From Caldilineaceae bacterium (GTDB lineage Bacteria; Chloroflexota; Anaerolineae; Caldilineales; Caldilineaceae), in assembly GCA_958295845.1 (NCBI GenBank), contig OY282376.1, positions 4,477,022 to 4,541,021 on the forward strand: a stretch of DNA of 64,000 nucleotides, in the 5' to 3' direction. Of the stretch, positions 19,613 through 28,448 are shown one piece after another. A program made the translations under genes and the position numbers. The stretch's first letter is position 1. Every line of letters begins with the position of its first letter. A model generated the notes under the pieces. It was not told where the DNA came from. It saw only the letters and a list, made by a program, of their open reading frames with translations, and ran no database searches.

Positions 19613-21058
19613 ATGAACGTCTTGGCTGCATTGCGTCCGACATATTCTGAGCGCCGCGGACAGGAAGAGGGGGCGAAGGTCCCTGAAGGCGGCGCGGGCG
19701 AACCGAACCCCGGGAACGGACCTGCTTCTGCGGTTGAATTCACCACTTTGGGTTCTGCCCAATCTGGCCATGGGGTAGATTTTCGCCGGTTGCCAGATCC
19801 TGCATTTGCGGAAGCCGACGAAGGGCCATTGGGCCTTTACATCCACATTCCATTTTGCGCGCGGAAGTGCCCCTACTGCGATTTCAATACCTACGCCCGG
19901 CTTGAACCTCTTTACGAAGCCTATAGTCAGGCTCTTTGCCGGGAATTGGATCGATGGGCGGTTCGCCTCGACGGCCGGGCGGTGCACACCGTCTTCGTGG
20001 GAGGAGGGACGCCAACCGTACTCAGTTCAGGCCAGTTGAGGCGGATTCTGGAGCTGGTCCACGACCGGTTCGCGCTGGCAGCCGATGTTGAGTTCAGCTG
20101 TGAGGCCAATCCGGGCATCGAGGACCGGGGGCAGTTTGCGCTGCTGCGCAGCTTAGGCGTGAACCGGCTGAGCATGGGGGTGCAGAGCTTTCAGGCGGAG
20201 GAGCTGGCCTTTCTGGGCCGCATCCACAGTGCGGAGGATGCGCTACGCGCCTATGACGCGGCTGTGCATGCGGGCTTTGAAAACATCAATCTTGACTTCA
20301 TGTTCGGGCTGCCGCGTCAGTCGGCGGAGGCTTGGGATGACAGTTTGGACAGAGTCCTGGAACTGGCGCCGCGGCACGTCAGCCTATACAGTTTGATCGT
20401 CGAGCCGGATACGCCCCTGGCGCACTGGGTAGAGACGGGGCAGGCGCCGGCGCCGGATGATGACATGGCGGCAGACATGTACGAGAGTGCGATCGGCCGC
20501 TTGGGTGAAGCCGGTTACGAACAGTACGAGGTGTCAAACTGGGTACGCGGCACGGGATTTGTGTGCCGGCACAATCTGCTTTACTGGCGCAACCAGGAGT
20601 GGGTGGGGGTTGGTCCCGGCGCGCACAGCCATCTGCGCTTCCCCACCGGGTTGCGAGGCGAGTCTATTGGGGATCTGCCTTTCGTGGATAATGGCGCCTG
20701 TGCCGAGTCATCTGGGTCAGGTGCGCCGGCGGCAGCCGTCCGCTGGTCCAATCGCAAGGGCGTGCAGGGCTACATCGGACGGGTCGAAGCGGATGAGAGC
20801 CCGGTGGATTTTCATGAGGAGATTTCGGCCGAGGTTTCGATGGGCGAAACGATGATGCTGGGACTGCGGCTGGTGCGGGAGGGTGTGTCTTTTGCGCGTT
20901 TTGAGGCGATGCACGGACAGCCGTTGGGGGCGGCTTTTGGCCCCAGCCTGGACCGGCTGCAGGAGGAAGGCTTGCTGGAATCGGACGGTGAACGCGTGCG
21001 CCTGACACCGAGGGGGTTGCTCGTCGGGAACCGCGTATTCAGCGAGTTTATTGCATGA
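19613..21058 (+). CDS. hemW: Radical SAM protein, HemW / coproporphyrinogen III oxidase-like family
   Basis: The CX3CX2C motif (C82, C86, C89 in PFCARKCPYCDF) binds the 4Fe-4S cluster and SAM. The GGGTPTVL, SCEANPG, RLSMGVQSF and YEVSNW blocks are those of HemW/HemN-type proteins. HemW is a heme chaperone in E. coli; many bacterial members are annotated coproporphyrinogen III oxidase. The ATG at 19613 was chosen because earlier starts overlap the preceding gene. It still gives an N-terminal extension of about 70 residues, rich in Gly/Glu/Pro, before the usual start of the fold. An extra Gly/Ala-rich insert sits near residue 365. Confidence 0.88.
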   Translation: MNVLAALRPTYSERRGQEEGAKVPEGGAGEPNPGNGPASAVEFTTLGSAQSGHGVDFRRLPDPAFAEADEGPLGLYIHIPFCARKCPYCDFNTYARLEPLYEAYSQALCRELDRWAVRLDGRAVHTVFVGGGTPTVLSSGQLRRILELVHDRFALAADVEFSCEANPGIEDRGQFALLRSLGVNRLSMGVQSFQAEELAFLGRIHSAEDALRAYDAAVHAGFENINLDFMFGLPRQSAEAWDDSLDRVLELAPRHVSLYSLIVEPDTPLAHWVETGQAPAPDDDMAADMYESAIGRLGEAGYEQYEVSNWVRGTGFVCRHNLLYWRNQEWVGVGPGAHSHLRFPTGLRGESIGDLPFVDNGACAESSGSGAPAAAVRWSNRKGVQGYIGRVEADESPVDFHEEISAEVSMGETMMLGLRLVREGVSFARFEAMHGQPLGAAFGPSLDRLQEEGLLESDGERVRLTPRGLLVGNRVFSEFIA

Positions 21059-21157
21059 GCGCCGTGTGCATAACAGCCTTGCGGACCGCTACCCGATCAC
21101 GGATTGAAGCACGGTGGGCTGCGTAAACCGTAACCAAAACGAAGAAGGAGTTTGCCG

Positions 21158-21841
21158 GTGCTGGAGGCGATTGTATTTGACTTTGACGGAACGATTCTGG
21201 ACACAGAGACACCTGATTTCCAGACCTGGCAGGAGATATACCGCGGGCACGGCGTTGAATTGCCGCGAGATGTCTGGCTACAATGTGTAGGGGGCGGCAC
21301 GGGCGAGTTCGCGCCAGACGACTATTTGGAGGAGTTGCTGGGCAGAGATATCGACCGGCAGCGTCTGCGCACGGAACGGCGAAAGCAGTTCCTGGACAGA
21401 GTGCGGGTCGAGCCAATCATGCCGGGCGTACTGGAATTGATCGATGCGGCGGATCGGCGAGGGGTGAGGCTGGCAGTGGCGTCGAGCTCTGACCATAAGT
21501 GGGTGGCGACGCATCTGCAGAGGCTGGGACTGCTGGAGCGATTTGCCGCGATCGTCACCGCGGATGATGTCGAGCGGGTTAAACCTGACCCGGCGCTTTA
21601 CCGGCTGGCGGCACAGAAGCTGGCGGTTAGGCCCGAGCGGGCGATCGCGATTGAAGACTCTTACAACGGGATGCTTGGGGCGCAGCGGGCGGGATTGCGG
21701 TGTGTTTCGGTGCCGAATCTCATTACGCGTGACTCGGACTTCTCGGGCGCGGACCTCTGTCTGGACTCCATCGCCAGCATGGCGCCGGATGAACTTATGG
21801 CCTGTTTCGATGGCCCTGACGGTGAACGGTCGGCGCCCTGA
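21158..21841 (+). CDS. HAD-superfamily hydrolase, beta-phosphoglucomutase/CbbY-like
   Basis: Subclass I HAD phosphatase or phosphomutase. Motif I is FDFDGT with nucleophile D8 and acid D10. Motif II is ASSS, and motif III/IV is VKPDP ... IEDSYNGM. The four-helix cap inserted after motif I places it with CbbY/PGMB/Gph enzymes. The GTG at 21158 is preferred over the TTG six bases earlier because AAGGAG ends seven bases before it. The substrate cannot be told from sequence. Confidence 0.88.
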   Translation: MLEAIVFDFDGTILDTETPDFQTWQEIYRGHGVELPRDVWLQCVGGGTGEFAPDDYLEELLGRDIDRQRLRTERRKQFLDRVRVEPIMPGVLELIDAADRRGVRLAVASSSDHKWVATHLQRLGLLERFAAIVTADDVERVKPDPALYRLAAQKLAVRPERAIAIEDSYNGMLGAQRAGLRCVSVPNLITRDSDFSGADLCLDSIASMAPDELMACFDGPDGERSAP

Positions 21842-21894
21842 ATGCGGTTGCAACGCCGTCGATACGCCGATTATTTAAGAGACAACGACGCCTT

Positions 21895-22383
21895 ATGACC
21901 CGCGCCATCTATCCCGGAAGTTTCGATCCTTTCCACTTCGGACACCTAGACATTACACGGCGGGCGGCTGCTCTCTTTGATGAGCTGCTTGTGACCGTCT
22001 TCGACGCGCCTGCGAAAAGGCTCCTTTTTTCGACGGACGAGCGCATAGAGTTGGCGCGGGAAGCCCTCCAAGACGTGCCGAATATCTCGATTGTGTCATA
22101 TAGCGGACTAACGGTAAAATGGGCGGAGCGACTTGATGCGCGGGTGATCGTACGCGGGTTACGGAATGTGGATGATCTCACTTTTGAATCCCGCATCGAC
22201 ATGGCCAACCGGCAGATGGCGCCGCAGATCGAGACATGTTACCTGCTGTGCAGCCCGAAGTATGTGTATCTCAGTTCAACGATTCTGAAGGAAGTGGCCA
22301 GCCTGGATGGCGATGTTTCCCACTGGGTGACGCCGCACACTGAGCGGGCCTTACAGCAGCGGTTTGCGGAGCGCAAGCAGTAG
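21895..22383 (+). CDS. coaD: Phosphopantetheine adenylyltransferase
   Basis: Catalyses the fourth step of CoA synthesis: 4'-phosphopantetheine plus ATP to dephospho-CoA. The nucleotidyltransferase motif is GSFDPFHFGH (residues 8-17), and the family's RGLRN and YLSSTILKEVA blocks are intact. 162 residues is standard. It is on the same strand as the hemW-like and HAD genes. Confidence 0.96.
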   Translation: MTRAIYPGSFDPFHFGHLDITRRAAALFDELLVTVFDAPAKRLLFSTDERIELAREALQDVPNISIVSYSGLTVKWAERLDARVIVRGLRNVDDLTFESRIDMANRQMAPQIETCYLLCSPKYVYLSSTILKEVASLDGDVSHWVTPHTERALQQRFAERKQ

Positions 22384-22451
22384 CGGAATCGCTTCCGGTT
22401 TACCGTTTCTGGCGGCTGCCGGGATCTGTCAAACGAGAGTTCAAACCGATC

Positions 22452-23000
22452 ATGGAAATTCTACAACTGGTGGATCAACTTGAACAGACCCTGAACAAAG
22501 GGTGGCGGGTGCCATTTTCGGCCTCTCTGATCGTGAATTCGGAGGAGTGTCTTCGGCTGATAGATCAGATGCGTATCAGCATTCCGAGCGCCATCAAGGA
22601 AAGCGAGCGCATGATAACCGAGCGTGATCGCATTTTGAGTGATGCGCAGGCGCGGGCAGAGCAGATTGTAGCCCACGCGGAGCAGCAGGCGATCCAGATT
22701 GTCAGTGAGGATGCCATCACCGACCGCGCACGGGAAGAGGCGGAGCGAATTATCGCGCATGGACACGCCGAGGCGATCCGCCTGGTTGATGAGGCTGAGG
22801 TCTACGCGCTGGATGTGCTTTACCGGCTGCGAGATAAATTGAACAACTCGCTGCACCAGGCGGAGAATGGAATCCAGGCTATTGAAGCCAGCCAGGCTCC
22901 CCAAGAGCAAGCCCCTCTGGAAGAGGAGGAGGGGGAGTTCGAATTCGCTCCTGCGATACCGTCTGATGAAGACGATGAAGCATTGCAGGAAGAGACATAA
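22452..23000 (+). CDS. Coiled-coil protein of unknown function next to coaD
   Basis: 182 residues, almost wholly helical and charged in the middle (residues about 50-140: repeated Ala/Glu/Gln/Arg with ERMITERDRIL, ARAEQIVAHAEQQA), reminiscent of stalk subunits of V/F ATPases and of DivIVA-like proteins. The acidic C-terminal tail (EEEEGEFEFAP...DEDDEALQEE) is probably disordered. No catalytic motif or membrane segment is seen. Small coiled-coil proteins annotated simply as ATPase are often found near coaD, but that name is not evidence of activity. Confidence 0.7.
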   Translation: MEILQLVDQLEQTLNKGWRVPFSASLIVNSEECLRLIDQMRISIPSAIKESERMITERDRILSDAQARAEQIVAHAEQQAIQIVSEDAITDRAREEAERIIAHGHAEAIRLVDEAEVYALDVLYRLRDKLNNSLHQAENGIQAIEASQAPQEQAPLEEEEGEFEFAPAIPSDEDDEALQEET

Positions 23001-23027
23001 ACGCCGCATGCCCCACGTTTCCTGCTG

Positions 23028-24206
23028 ATGATTGGCCGCTTCGCCTCATATCTGCGCAGGAAGTCAGACCCCATCAACCGCATACCGCCACTCGCCCTGT
23101 GGTCGCCGCGCGCCAGGAAGCTGATTGGGGCGCTGTTTTTGTGCAGTGTTCTCGGGCTGACCTATCGTTCCTATTTTCGTAACTGGGTCCCTTTGGGTCC
23201 GCAGCGAACGGTGGCGACGGTCAACCCGAAGATGGGCGTGCATACGCGGCTGACCGATGAGCCGGACGCGGCCAAGATCAAGCGAAGCCTCGAAATGGTG
23301 CGCGAGATGGGCGCGCCGTGGATCGTCGAGTATTTTCCCTGGGCCTACTACGAACCGAGACGCGGGCAGTACGAATGGAGCCATCCGGACCTGGTGATCG
23401 ACCACGCCAACCGCCAGGGGCTCACTGTGATCGCGCGTTTGGGCTATGTGCCGGAGTGGGCGCGGCCGGAGGATTCCCACCATCTTTATCTAGCGGAGGA
23501 GGACTACGAGGCGTTCGGGCGCTATGCGGTCGAGTTCGTGCGGCGCTATCGGGACAAAGTGGGTTATCTGATCATATGGAACGAGCCCAATCTTAGCCTG
23601 GAATGGGGTTTTCGGCCGGTGGATCCTGCGTCCTACGTGAGGATGCTGAAGGTGGTCTATCCGATGGTGAAAGCGGCCGCCCCGGAGGTGCAGGTGCTGG
23701 CGGGGGCCCTGGCACCGACGCTGGACCCGCCGGGCAGTGAATGGAGCATGAACGATCTGGATTATTTGCAGCAGATGTACGACGCGGGCGCGGCCGACTA
23801 TTTCGACATCCTGGCAATTCACGCGTACGGCCTGGGGTTCGACGCGGACGAGCCGGCGGGTGAATCGGTAGTCAACTTTCGACGCTCCGAACTTCTGCGG
23901 GAGATCATGGTCCGAAACGGCGACGGCGACAAGACTGCGATGATCACCGAGGGAGGATGGAACGATCATCCACGCTGGACGCGGGCTGTACGTCCCGCGC
24001 AGCGCATCATCAATACTGCGCGTGCGTACGAGATCGCGAGCACGGAATGGCCCTGGCTGGAAAACGTTTGTCTCTGGGTTTTTCGTTTCCCGTGGGACCA
24101 GAAGAGCTACCAGGACTATTTCACTTTTGTCGGCGCCGATTTTGAACCCAAGGCGATCTATCTTGAAATGCAGGAGTACGCGAAGGGGCGGTTTGAGGCG
24201 CCATGA
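23028..24206 (+). CDS. Membrane-anchored glycoside hydrolase clan A-like protein
   Basis: 392 residues with one N-terminal membrane helix (about 33-47) and an extracytoplasmic TIM-barrel. E186 in WNEPN is the likely acid/base and E308 in ITEGGW the likely nucleophile, as in GH5/GH39-type enzymes. It resembles the C-terminal domain of the protein at 4717-7938 (same WNE and TE signatures and the PxxYVxxL...A...P.....G segment), so the genome carries at least two members. The stop overlaps the next start by four bases. The substrate is unknown. Confidence 0.78.
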   Translation: MIGRFASYLRRKSDPINRIPPLALWSPRARKLIGALFLCSVLGLTYRSYFRNWVPLGPQRTVATVNPKMGVHTRLTDEPDAAKIKRSLEMVREMGAPWIVEYFPWAYYEPRRGQYEWSHPDLVIDHANRQGLTVIARLGYVPEWARPEDSHHLYLAEEDYEAFGRYAVEFVRRYRDKVGYLIIWNEPNLSLEWGFRPVDPASYVRMLKVVYPMVKAAAPEVQVLAGALAPTLDPPGSEWSMNDLDYLQQMYDAGAADYFDILAIHAYGLGFDADEPAGESVVNFRRSELLREIMVRNGDGDKTAMITEGGWNDHPRWTRAVRPAQRIINTARAYEIASTEWPWLENVCLWVFRFPWDQKSYQDYFTFVGADFEPKAIYLEMQEYAKGRFEAP

Positions 24207-25135
24207 AGGACCAGGAAAGGAACGGGGAGAGAGACCCTTTGCAGGGGGCACAGGACAGTGACGACCGGCAGTGGTTAGTCGCCGGGAGCCGCGGCGACCG
24301 CTGGGCGGGCTCTTTTGTACGACGCAGTTTCGAGCGGGGGCCGCGGCTGTGGATCGCGGTCTTCATTGTGGCGCTGGCGGTTGGCGGGTGGCTCATATTG
24401 CGCAGCAGCGGGCCGGCGGTGGACGAGACCTGGCTCACGATGCAGGAGCGAGGGAGCTGGCGGGTGGGCATGGACCCCAGTTTCCCACCGTTTGAGACGC
24501 TCGACGGGGAGGGCGCGCCGGTGGGCTATGACGTGGACTTGGCGCGGGAGATCGCGGCAACCTGGGGGCTGGAGGCGGAGATCGTCGCGATCGGGTACGA
24601 CAGTCTGTTGGATGCGCTGCTGGTTGACCGCGTGGATGCTGTGATCAGCGCGTTTCCGTACAATGCGCGCATGACGAAGGACGTACATTATTCGCCGCCT
24701 TATTTCGAGGCGGGTGTGCGGCTTGTGGTCGGCGCGGATGCCGCGTACGGAACGGTAGAGGATCTGGATGGGGCGGGCGTCGCGGTGGAGTGGGGTAGCC
24801 GGGGCGATGCAATTGCCCGTCGCCTGCAGAGGGAGGGCGCAGGATTTTCGCGGCTGCCGTTTGAATCTACGGAAAAAGCGATCGAGGCGCTGGTCTCCGG
24901 TGATAGCGATGCACTGCTGATTGACGGCGTCACGCTGCGGCTGGCGCAGGGCGAGGGTAAACAGATTCGGGCGGTGGGGGCTGTGCTCGATGAAGACCCC
25001 TATGTCATCGCGGTGTCGATAAAGGCGCCGAAGTTGCAGAGCGCGCTTTTGCAGGCCCTGGCAACGTTGGACGAGGAAGGACAGCTGGGGCTGCTGGAGG
25101 AGCGCTGGTTCGGGCAGGTTGCAGGGAGCGAATGA
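24203..25135 (+). CDS. Membrane-anchored family 3 solute-binding protein-like
   Basis: Residues 1-45 are cytosolic, a membrane helix follows at about 48-68, and then a periplasmic-binding-protein fold of the amino-acid type (SBP_bac_3: WRVGMDPSFPPFE ... GYDVDLAREIA ... DAVISAFPYNARM ... LGLLEERWFG). No permease or ATPase gene is adjacent, so it may act as a sensor or share a transporter elsewhere. The ATGA overlap with the preceding gene suggests coupled translation with the glycosidase-like protein. Confidence 0.82.
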   Translation: MKDQERNGERDPLQGAQDSDDRQWLVAGSRGDRWAGSFVRRSFERGPRLWIAVFIVALAVGGWLILRSSGPAVDETWLTMQERGSWRVGMDPSFPPFETLDGEGAPVGYDVDLAREIAATWGLEAEIVAIGYDSLLDALLVDRVDAVISAFPYNARMTKDVHYSPPYFEAGVRLVVGADAAYGTVEDLDGAGVAVEWGSRGDAIARRLQREGAGFSRLPFESTEKAIEALVSGDSDALLIDGVTLRLAQGEGKQIRAVGAVLDEDPYVIAVSIKAPKLQSALLQALATLDEEGQLGLLEERWFGQVAGSE

Positions 25136-25162
25136 AGAGGAAAGAGGCGGGGCGTTGTGAGA

Positions 25163-25196
25163 GAGGAGCGGGGGTTTCCCGCTCCTCATTTTTTTA
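25163..25196 (+). terminator. Rho-independent terminator after the solute-binding protein gene
   Basis: A 10-bp stem GAGGAGCGGG (25163-25172) / CCCGCTCCTC (25178-25187) followed by ATTTTTTTA on the plus strand. It lies between two convergent genes. Confidence 0.9.
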
Positions 25197-26117
25197 TGAC
25201 ACTTGTGTCAGCCAGCCCCATTTGTCGGGCATATTGTCTTCGAGGATGCCGAAGAAAACGCCCTGGATTGCCTGGGTGATGGGCCCGCGTTTGCCGTCGC
25301 CAACGGGCAGGCGGTCAACTGAGCGCACGGGTGTAATTTCGGCTGCTGTGCCGGTGAAGAAGATTTCGTCGGCCAGGTAGAGCATCTCGCGCGTCATGGC
25401 CTGCTCACGCAGGTCGTAGCCCAGATCGCGGGCGATTGTAATCGCGGAATCGCGGGTGACGCCGCCGAGGATGCTGCTGCCCAGGGGGGGTGTATAGATC
25501 ACGCCCTTGTAGATGACGAAGATGTTTTCGCCGCTGCCTTCGCTAACCTGACCGTTGATGTCGAGGGCGATGCCTTCGGAGAAACCGTTGTCCACGGCCT
25601 CCATAACAACGTTCTGGCTGCTGACGTACTGGCCGCCGATCTTGGCCATCGGGCTGAACATGTTCGAGGCCATGCGCCGCCAGCTGCTTACCTGCACATC
25701 GACACCCTTTTCGATAGCATCTGCACCGAGATAGCGACCCCAAGGCACGGAAGCCAGGATGGCGTCCACAGGGCAGCCGCGACCATCCACGCCCAAGCTC
25801 TCGTAGCCGCGGAAGACGAGGGGCCGGATGTAGGCGCTGTGATGTTTATTCTTGCGCAGGACGGCTTTGGCGACATCCATCCATTCGTCAACGGTAAGGG
25901 GCGATGGAATGTGCGCTACTTTGCAGGAGTAGAGCAGCCGTTCAAAGTGCTCCTCGCCGCGGAAAATCGCGGCGGCGTCATCGACTTCGTAGGCGCGAAT
26001 TCCTTCAAAGGCGCTGCTACCGTAGTGCAGTGCATGGGTGAAGACGTGCACAGTCGCCTGCTCCCACGGGATGATGTCCCCGTTCATCCAGATATAGTCC
26101 GCTTGCATCTTCGCCAT
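25194..26117 (-). CDS. ilvE: Branched-chain amino acid aminotransferase
   Basis: PLP enzyme of fold type IV that interconverts branched-chain amino acids and their 2-oxo acids with glutamate. K159 in AKIGGQYVSS is the PLP lysine, at the same number as in E. coli IlvE. The HALHYGSSAFEGIRAY start block, the VSEGSGENIF motif and the DEIFFTGTAAEITPV end block are present. 307 residues is typical. On the minus strand a TATAAT-like word (26231-26236) about 115 bases upstream may be its -10 box, but no good -35 accompanies it. Confidence 0.96.
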   Translation of the reverse strand: MAKMQADYIWMNGDIIPWEQATVHVFTHALHYGSSAFEGIRAYEVDDAAAIFRGEEHFERLLYSCKVAHIPSPLTVDEWMDVAKAVLRKNKHHSAYIRPLVFRGYESLGVDGRGCPVDAILASVPWGRYLGADAIEKGVDVQVSSWRRMASNMFSPMAKIGGQYVSSQNVVMEAVDNGFSEGIALDINGQVSEGSGENIFVIYKGVIYTPPLGSSILGGVTRDSAITIARDLGYDLREQAMTREMLYLADEIFFTGTAAEITPVRSVDRLPVGDGKRGPITQAIQGVFFGILEDNMPDKWGWLTQVS

Positions 26118-26274
26118 CGATGAACTCCTTCATACCAGGTGCGCGCCTGATTGGCCTCTGCGAGCCAACCGGCTTCATTTTTATGGGCTGGGAGAGCAGA
26201 CATCCCGCCTGCCATTCCAAGTCAGTTTGCATTATACAGCGGGAGAATCTGATCGGCTAAGAATTGACAGCAAA

Positions 26275-26344
26275 GGTCAGTGGTCAGTGGTCAGTGGTCA
26301 GTGGTCAGTGGTCAGTGGATAGTGGATAGTGGATAGTGGATAGT
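26275..26344 (+). repeat. Heptamer tandem repeat, (GGTCAGT)6(GGATAGT)4
   Basis: Six exact GGTCAGT units (26275-26316) are followed without a gap by four exact GGATAGT units (26317-26344). The unit is 7 bases and lies between genes. Similar single words occur near 15690, 36900, 37940 and 51165. Confidence 0.95.
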
Positions 26345-26371
26345 GGGTTGGGGCAGGAAGTGGGAGAGGAG

Positions 26372-26448
26372 ACACTGTTGGCTAGAGATTTTGTTGGGGA
26401 AGAATGAGCACGGTGGCTAGCATGGGCGGGGCGTTGCGGGGGCGCGGG
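26372..26448 (+). repeat. REP-like dispersed element, copy C2 (truncated)
   Basis: Matches C1 from ACACTGTTGGCTAG through GCGTTGCGGGGGCGC but stops in the loop of the first hairpin, so the second half is missing. Together with the heptamer repeat it fills most of the 26118-26586 gap; no gene is seen there. Confidence 0.75.
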
Positions 26449-26586
26449 ACTGCAGTTTTTAGTTGTCAGTTTTCAGTTTTTGGTTAACTGCGAAGCGCAG
26501 GGGTCGGTGATCGGTGATCAGTATTTGTGGCCATGGAATGAGGATGAGTGGCGGGGAATCGGGTTCTGGCAGTGGCCATTGGAGGT

Positions 26587-28386
26587 CTAGCGCCAGACGC
26601 GGGGGAGGTACTGTTTGTATTGTGGGGGGGTGCGCTCGGTTGCGACGGCGACGACCTCAATGGCGAGGGCGGTGGGGGGGCCCCAGTTGCCGTCGGCGTC
26701 CTGGGCTTCGAGGAAGATGGTGTAGGCGCCGGGCTGCCAGCCGGTGGTGTCGAGCGCGCCGGTCAGGGATTCGATGGTGGAATCGTAGTCGCCGTCGAGG
26801 GGCTGCAGCGTTTCGAAAGTGGTTGCAAGCCAGGATGGGGCGTCGACGGAAAAGCGGGCGGCGCTGATAGGCTGGGCGGGTTCGGTGTCGGAGCCGCTGC
26901 CGGCGCTGCGGGTGTCGTCGGCGGTCGCGGTCAGAGTGACTTCCTTGCCAGGCAGAAGGCGCTGGGGCTCGGCACTGGCGCCGGTCACGTCGGGGCCGGC
27001 GGGCAGCTGGTAGGGACGGCGGGCCGCCTTGGCTGCGTAGACGAGGGAGTCGAGAATCGGGTCAGTGATATAGGAATCGAAGTAGGGGCATGACTGGAAG
27101 AAGGCGGTGCCGAGCTCATAGGTAAAGGCGGCGACGCCAAGGGCGCCGTAGGCGAAATCGGTGGTACTGCCGTCGAAACGGTACATGCAGAGCTCGGGAT
27201 TGCAGACTTTGTAGTCGGGGAAGTAGCCCATCTTGCGGCCGAGGCGGCGCAGTTCATCGCGATTGGGAGCCGGCGTTGAGGAGTGTTCCCAGGGGTAGAA
27301 CAGGAGGCGGCCGTAGGAGTGGAGGGAGATGAAGACGCCGTTGGTATCCTCCGGTGCGGGGTCGTTGTAGCCTTCGCCGCGCTGGTCGCCAAAGACGTCG
27401 CGGAGATAGTCTTCGACGGCGCGTGTCTCGGGCTCGGAGGCGGGCTCGTCGCCGCGGTAGAAGTTGGAGCAGACGTCGCCCGATGAGCAGCCGTTACAGT
27501 GATTCCAGAGGAAGGTGCCGTTGCGGTTGAGATCGACACCGTGATTGGGGAAGTCACAGCCGTTGGTGGCATTGGTGTTTTTGCGCCAGAGGTGCCCTTT
27601 TTCGACCCAGGTCCGCCCGTCGGGATTGGCCAGGGGGATGATGTGGATGCGGTTGTAGTCGAGGAGCCAGGTCAGGTCGGGGTCGGCGCCGTATTGGGAG
27701 AGGAGCCGTTCGGCGAAGAGGGTGGCGATTTCGGTGGTTGCCAGTTCGCGGGGATGTTGCGCGCCTATGACGACCAGCTCGCCTTTTTCGATGTCGGTGG
27801 TCTGGCTGTTGGTCAGGACGAGCGCCTGAATGTCGGAGCCGGCCAGGCCGAAGGAGCGGATCTTGTACCAGCTGTTGCCAATGTCTTTCAGCTCGGCCAG
27901 GTTCGGGTGCTGTTCGGCGAGGGACGCCATATCGGCGTGGGTTGCTTCAACGGTGCGATAGCAGGCGTAGCCGGGAATGCTGCGGCTGTCGGCGAGGGTC
28001 TGAAAGGCGCAGGGGTCGGGCAGGGCGGCGGTCTGTTCGGTATCCTCTGCGAAGGGATAGCCTTCCTGGATCAGCCACTGTTGCTGCGCCGGCGACACCA
28101 GTGCGACAGCGGTCTGCTGGTCCGCTTCGACGTGCCAGATGTCGACCTGGTCGAACAGGGTATTGAGAGCGTGGGCGTCTGTGTAGTCGATGCGGGCGAC
28201 GATGTTCCCGGCGGAGTCGTTCTGCAGGCAGGGATCGACGCGGGGGGCGAGGTTGACGCCGGCGGCGTCGAGCAGCAGCTCGCGGGCAGGTTCGACGACA
28301 TTGTACTGTTGTACTGCGAGAAAGAGCAGCGCCCCCAACAGACAGAGCCCAGCGACCCAGCTTACGACACGTACGAGTGCTCTCAT
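26587..28386 (-). CDS. M14-family zinc carboxypeptidase, exported
   Basis: 599 residues with an N-terminal membrane/signal helix (about 8-25). The catalytic domain spans about 140-460. Zinc ligands are H211 and E214 (HPRE) and H356 (SLHSYG); the general base is E424 in FTYELG; substrate residues NR lie in GVDLNRNG. A beta-sandwich-type C-terminal region (about 465-590) follows. Such enzymes remove C-terminal residues from peptides. The ATG at 28386 is preferred to a TTG nine bases earlier; neither has a strong ribosome site. It lies 62 bases downstream of the VWA gene on the same strand. Confidence 0.9.
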   Translation of the reverse strand: MRALVRVVSWVAGLCLLGALLFLAVQQYNVVEPARELLLDAAGVNLAPRVDPCLQNDSAGNIVARIDYTDAHALNTLFDQVDIWHVEADQQTAVALVSPAQQQWLIQEGYPFAEDTEQTAALPDPCAFQTLADSRSIPGYACYRTVEATHADMASLAEQHPNLAELKDIGNSWYKIRSFGLAGSDIQALVLTNSQTTDIEKGELVVIGAQHPRELATTEIATLFAERLLSQYGADPDLTWLLDYNRIHIIPLANPDGRTWVEKGHLWRKNTNATNGCDFPNHGVDLNRNGTFLWNHCNGCSSGDVCSNFYRGDEPASEPETRAVEDYLRDVFGDQRGEGYNDPAPEDTNGVFISLHSYGRLLFYPWEHSSTPAPNRDELRRLGRKMGYFPDYKVCNPELCMYRFDGSTTDFAYGALGVAAFTYELGTAFFQSCPYFDSYITDPILDSLVYAAKAARRPYQLPAGPDVTGASAEPQRLLPGKEVTLTATADDTRSAGSGSDTEPAQPISAARFSVDAPSWLATTFETLQPLDGDYDSTIESLTGALDTTGWQPGAYTIFLEAQDADGNWGPPTALAIEVVAVATERTPPQYKQYLPRVWR

Positions 28387-28448
28387 AGCGCTCAAGAATC
28401 AGCGGCGGACAAAGTTCAGAAGGAAGTCCGTGCCACAGGCAGCCGCAG

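Noticed and set aside
26118..26586. T-box or attenuator leader for ilvE
   Set aside because: No TGGNACCGCG-type T-box sequence or leader peptide with branched-chain codons was found; the region is simple repeats.
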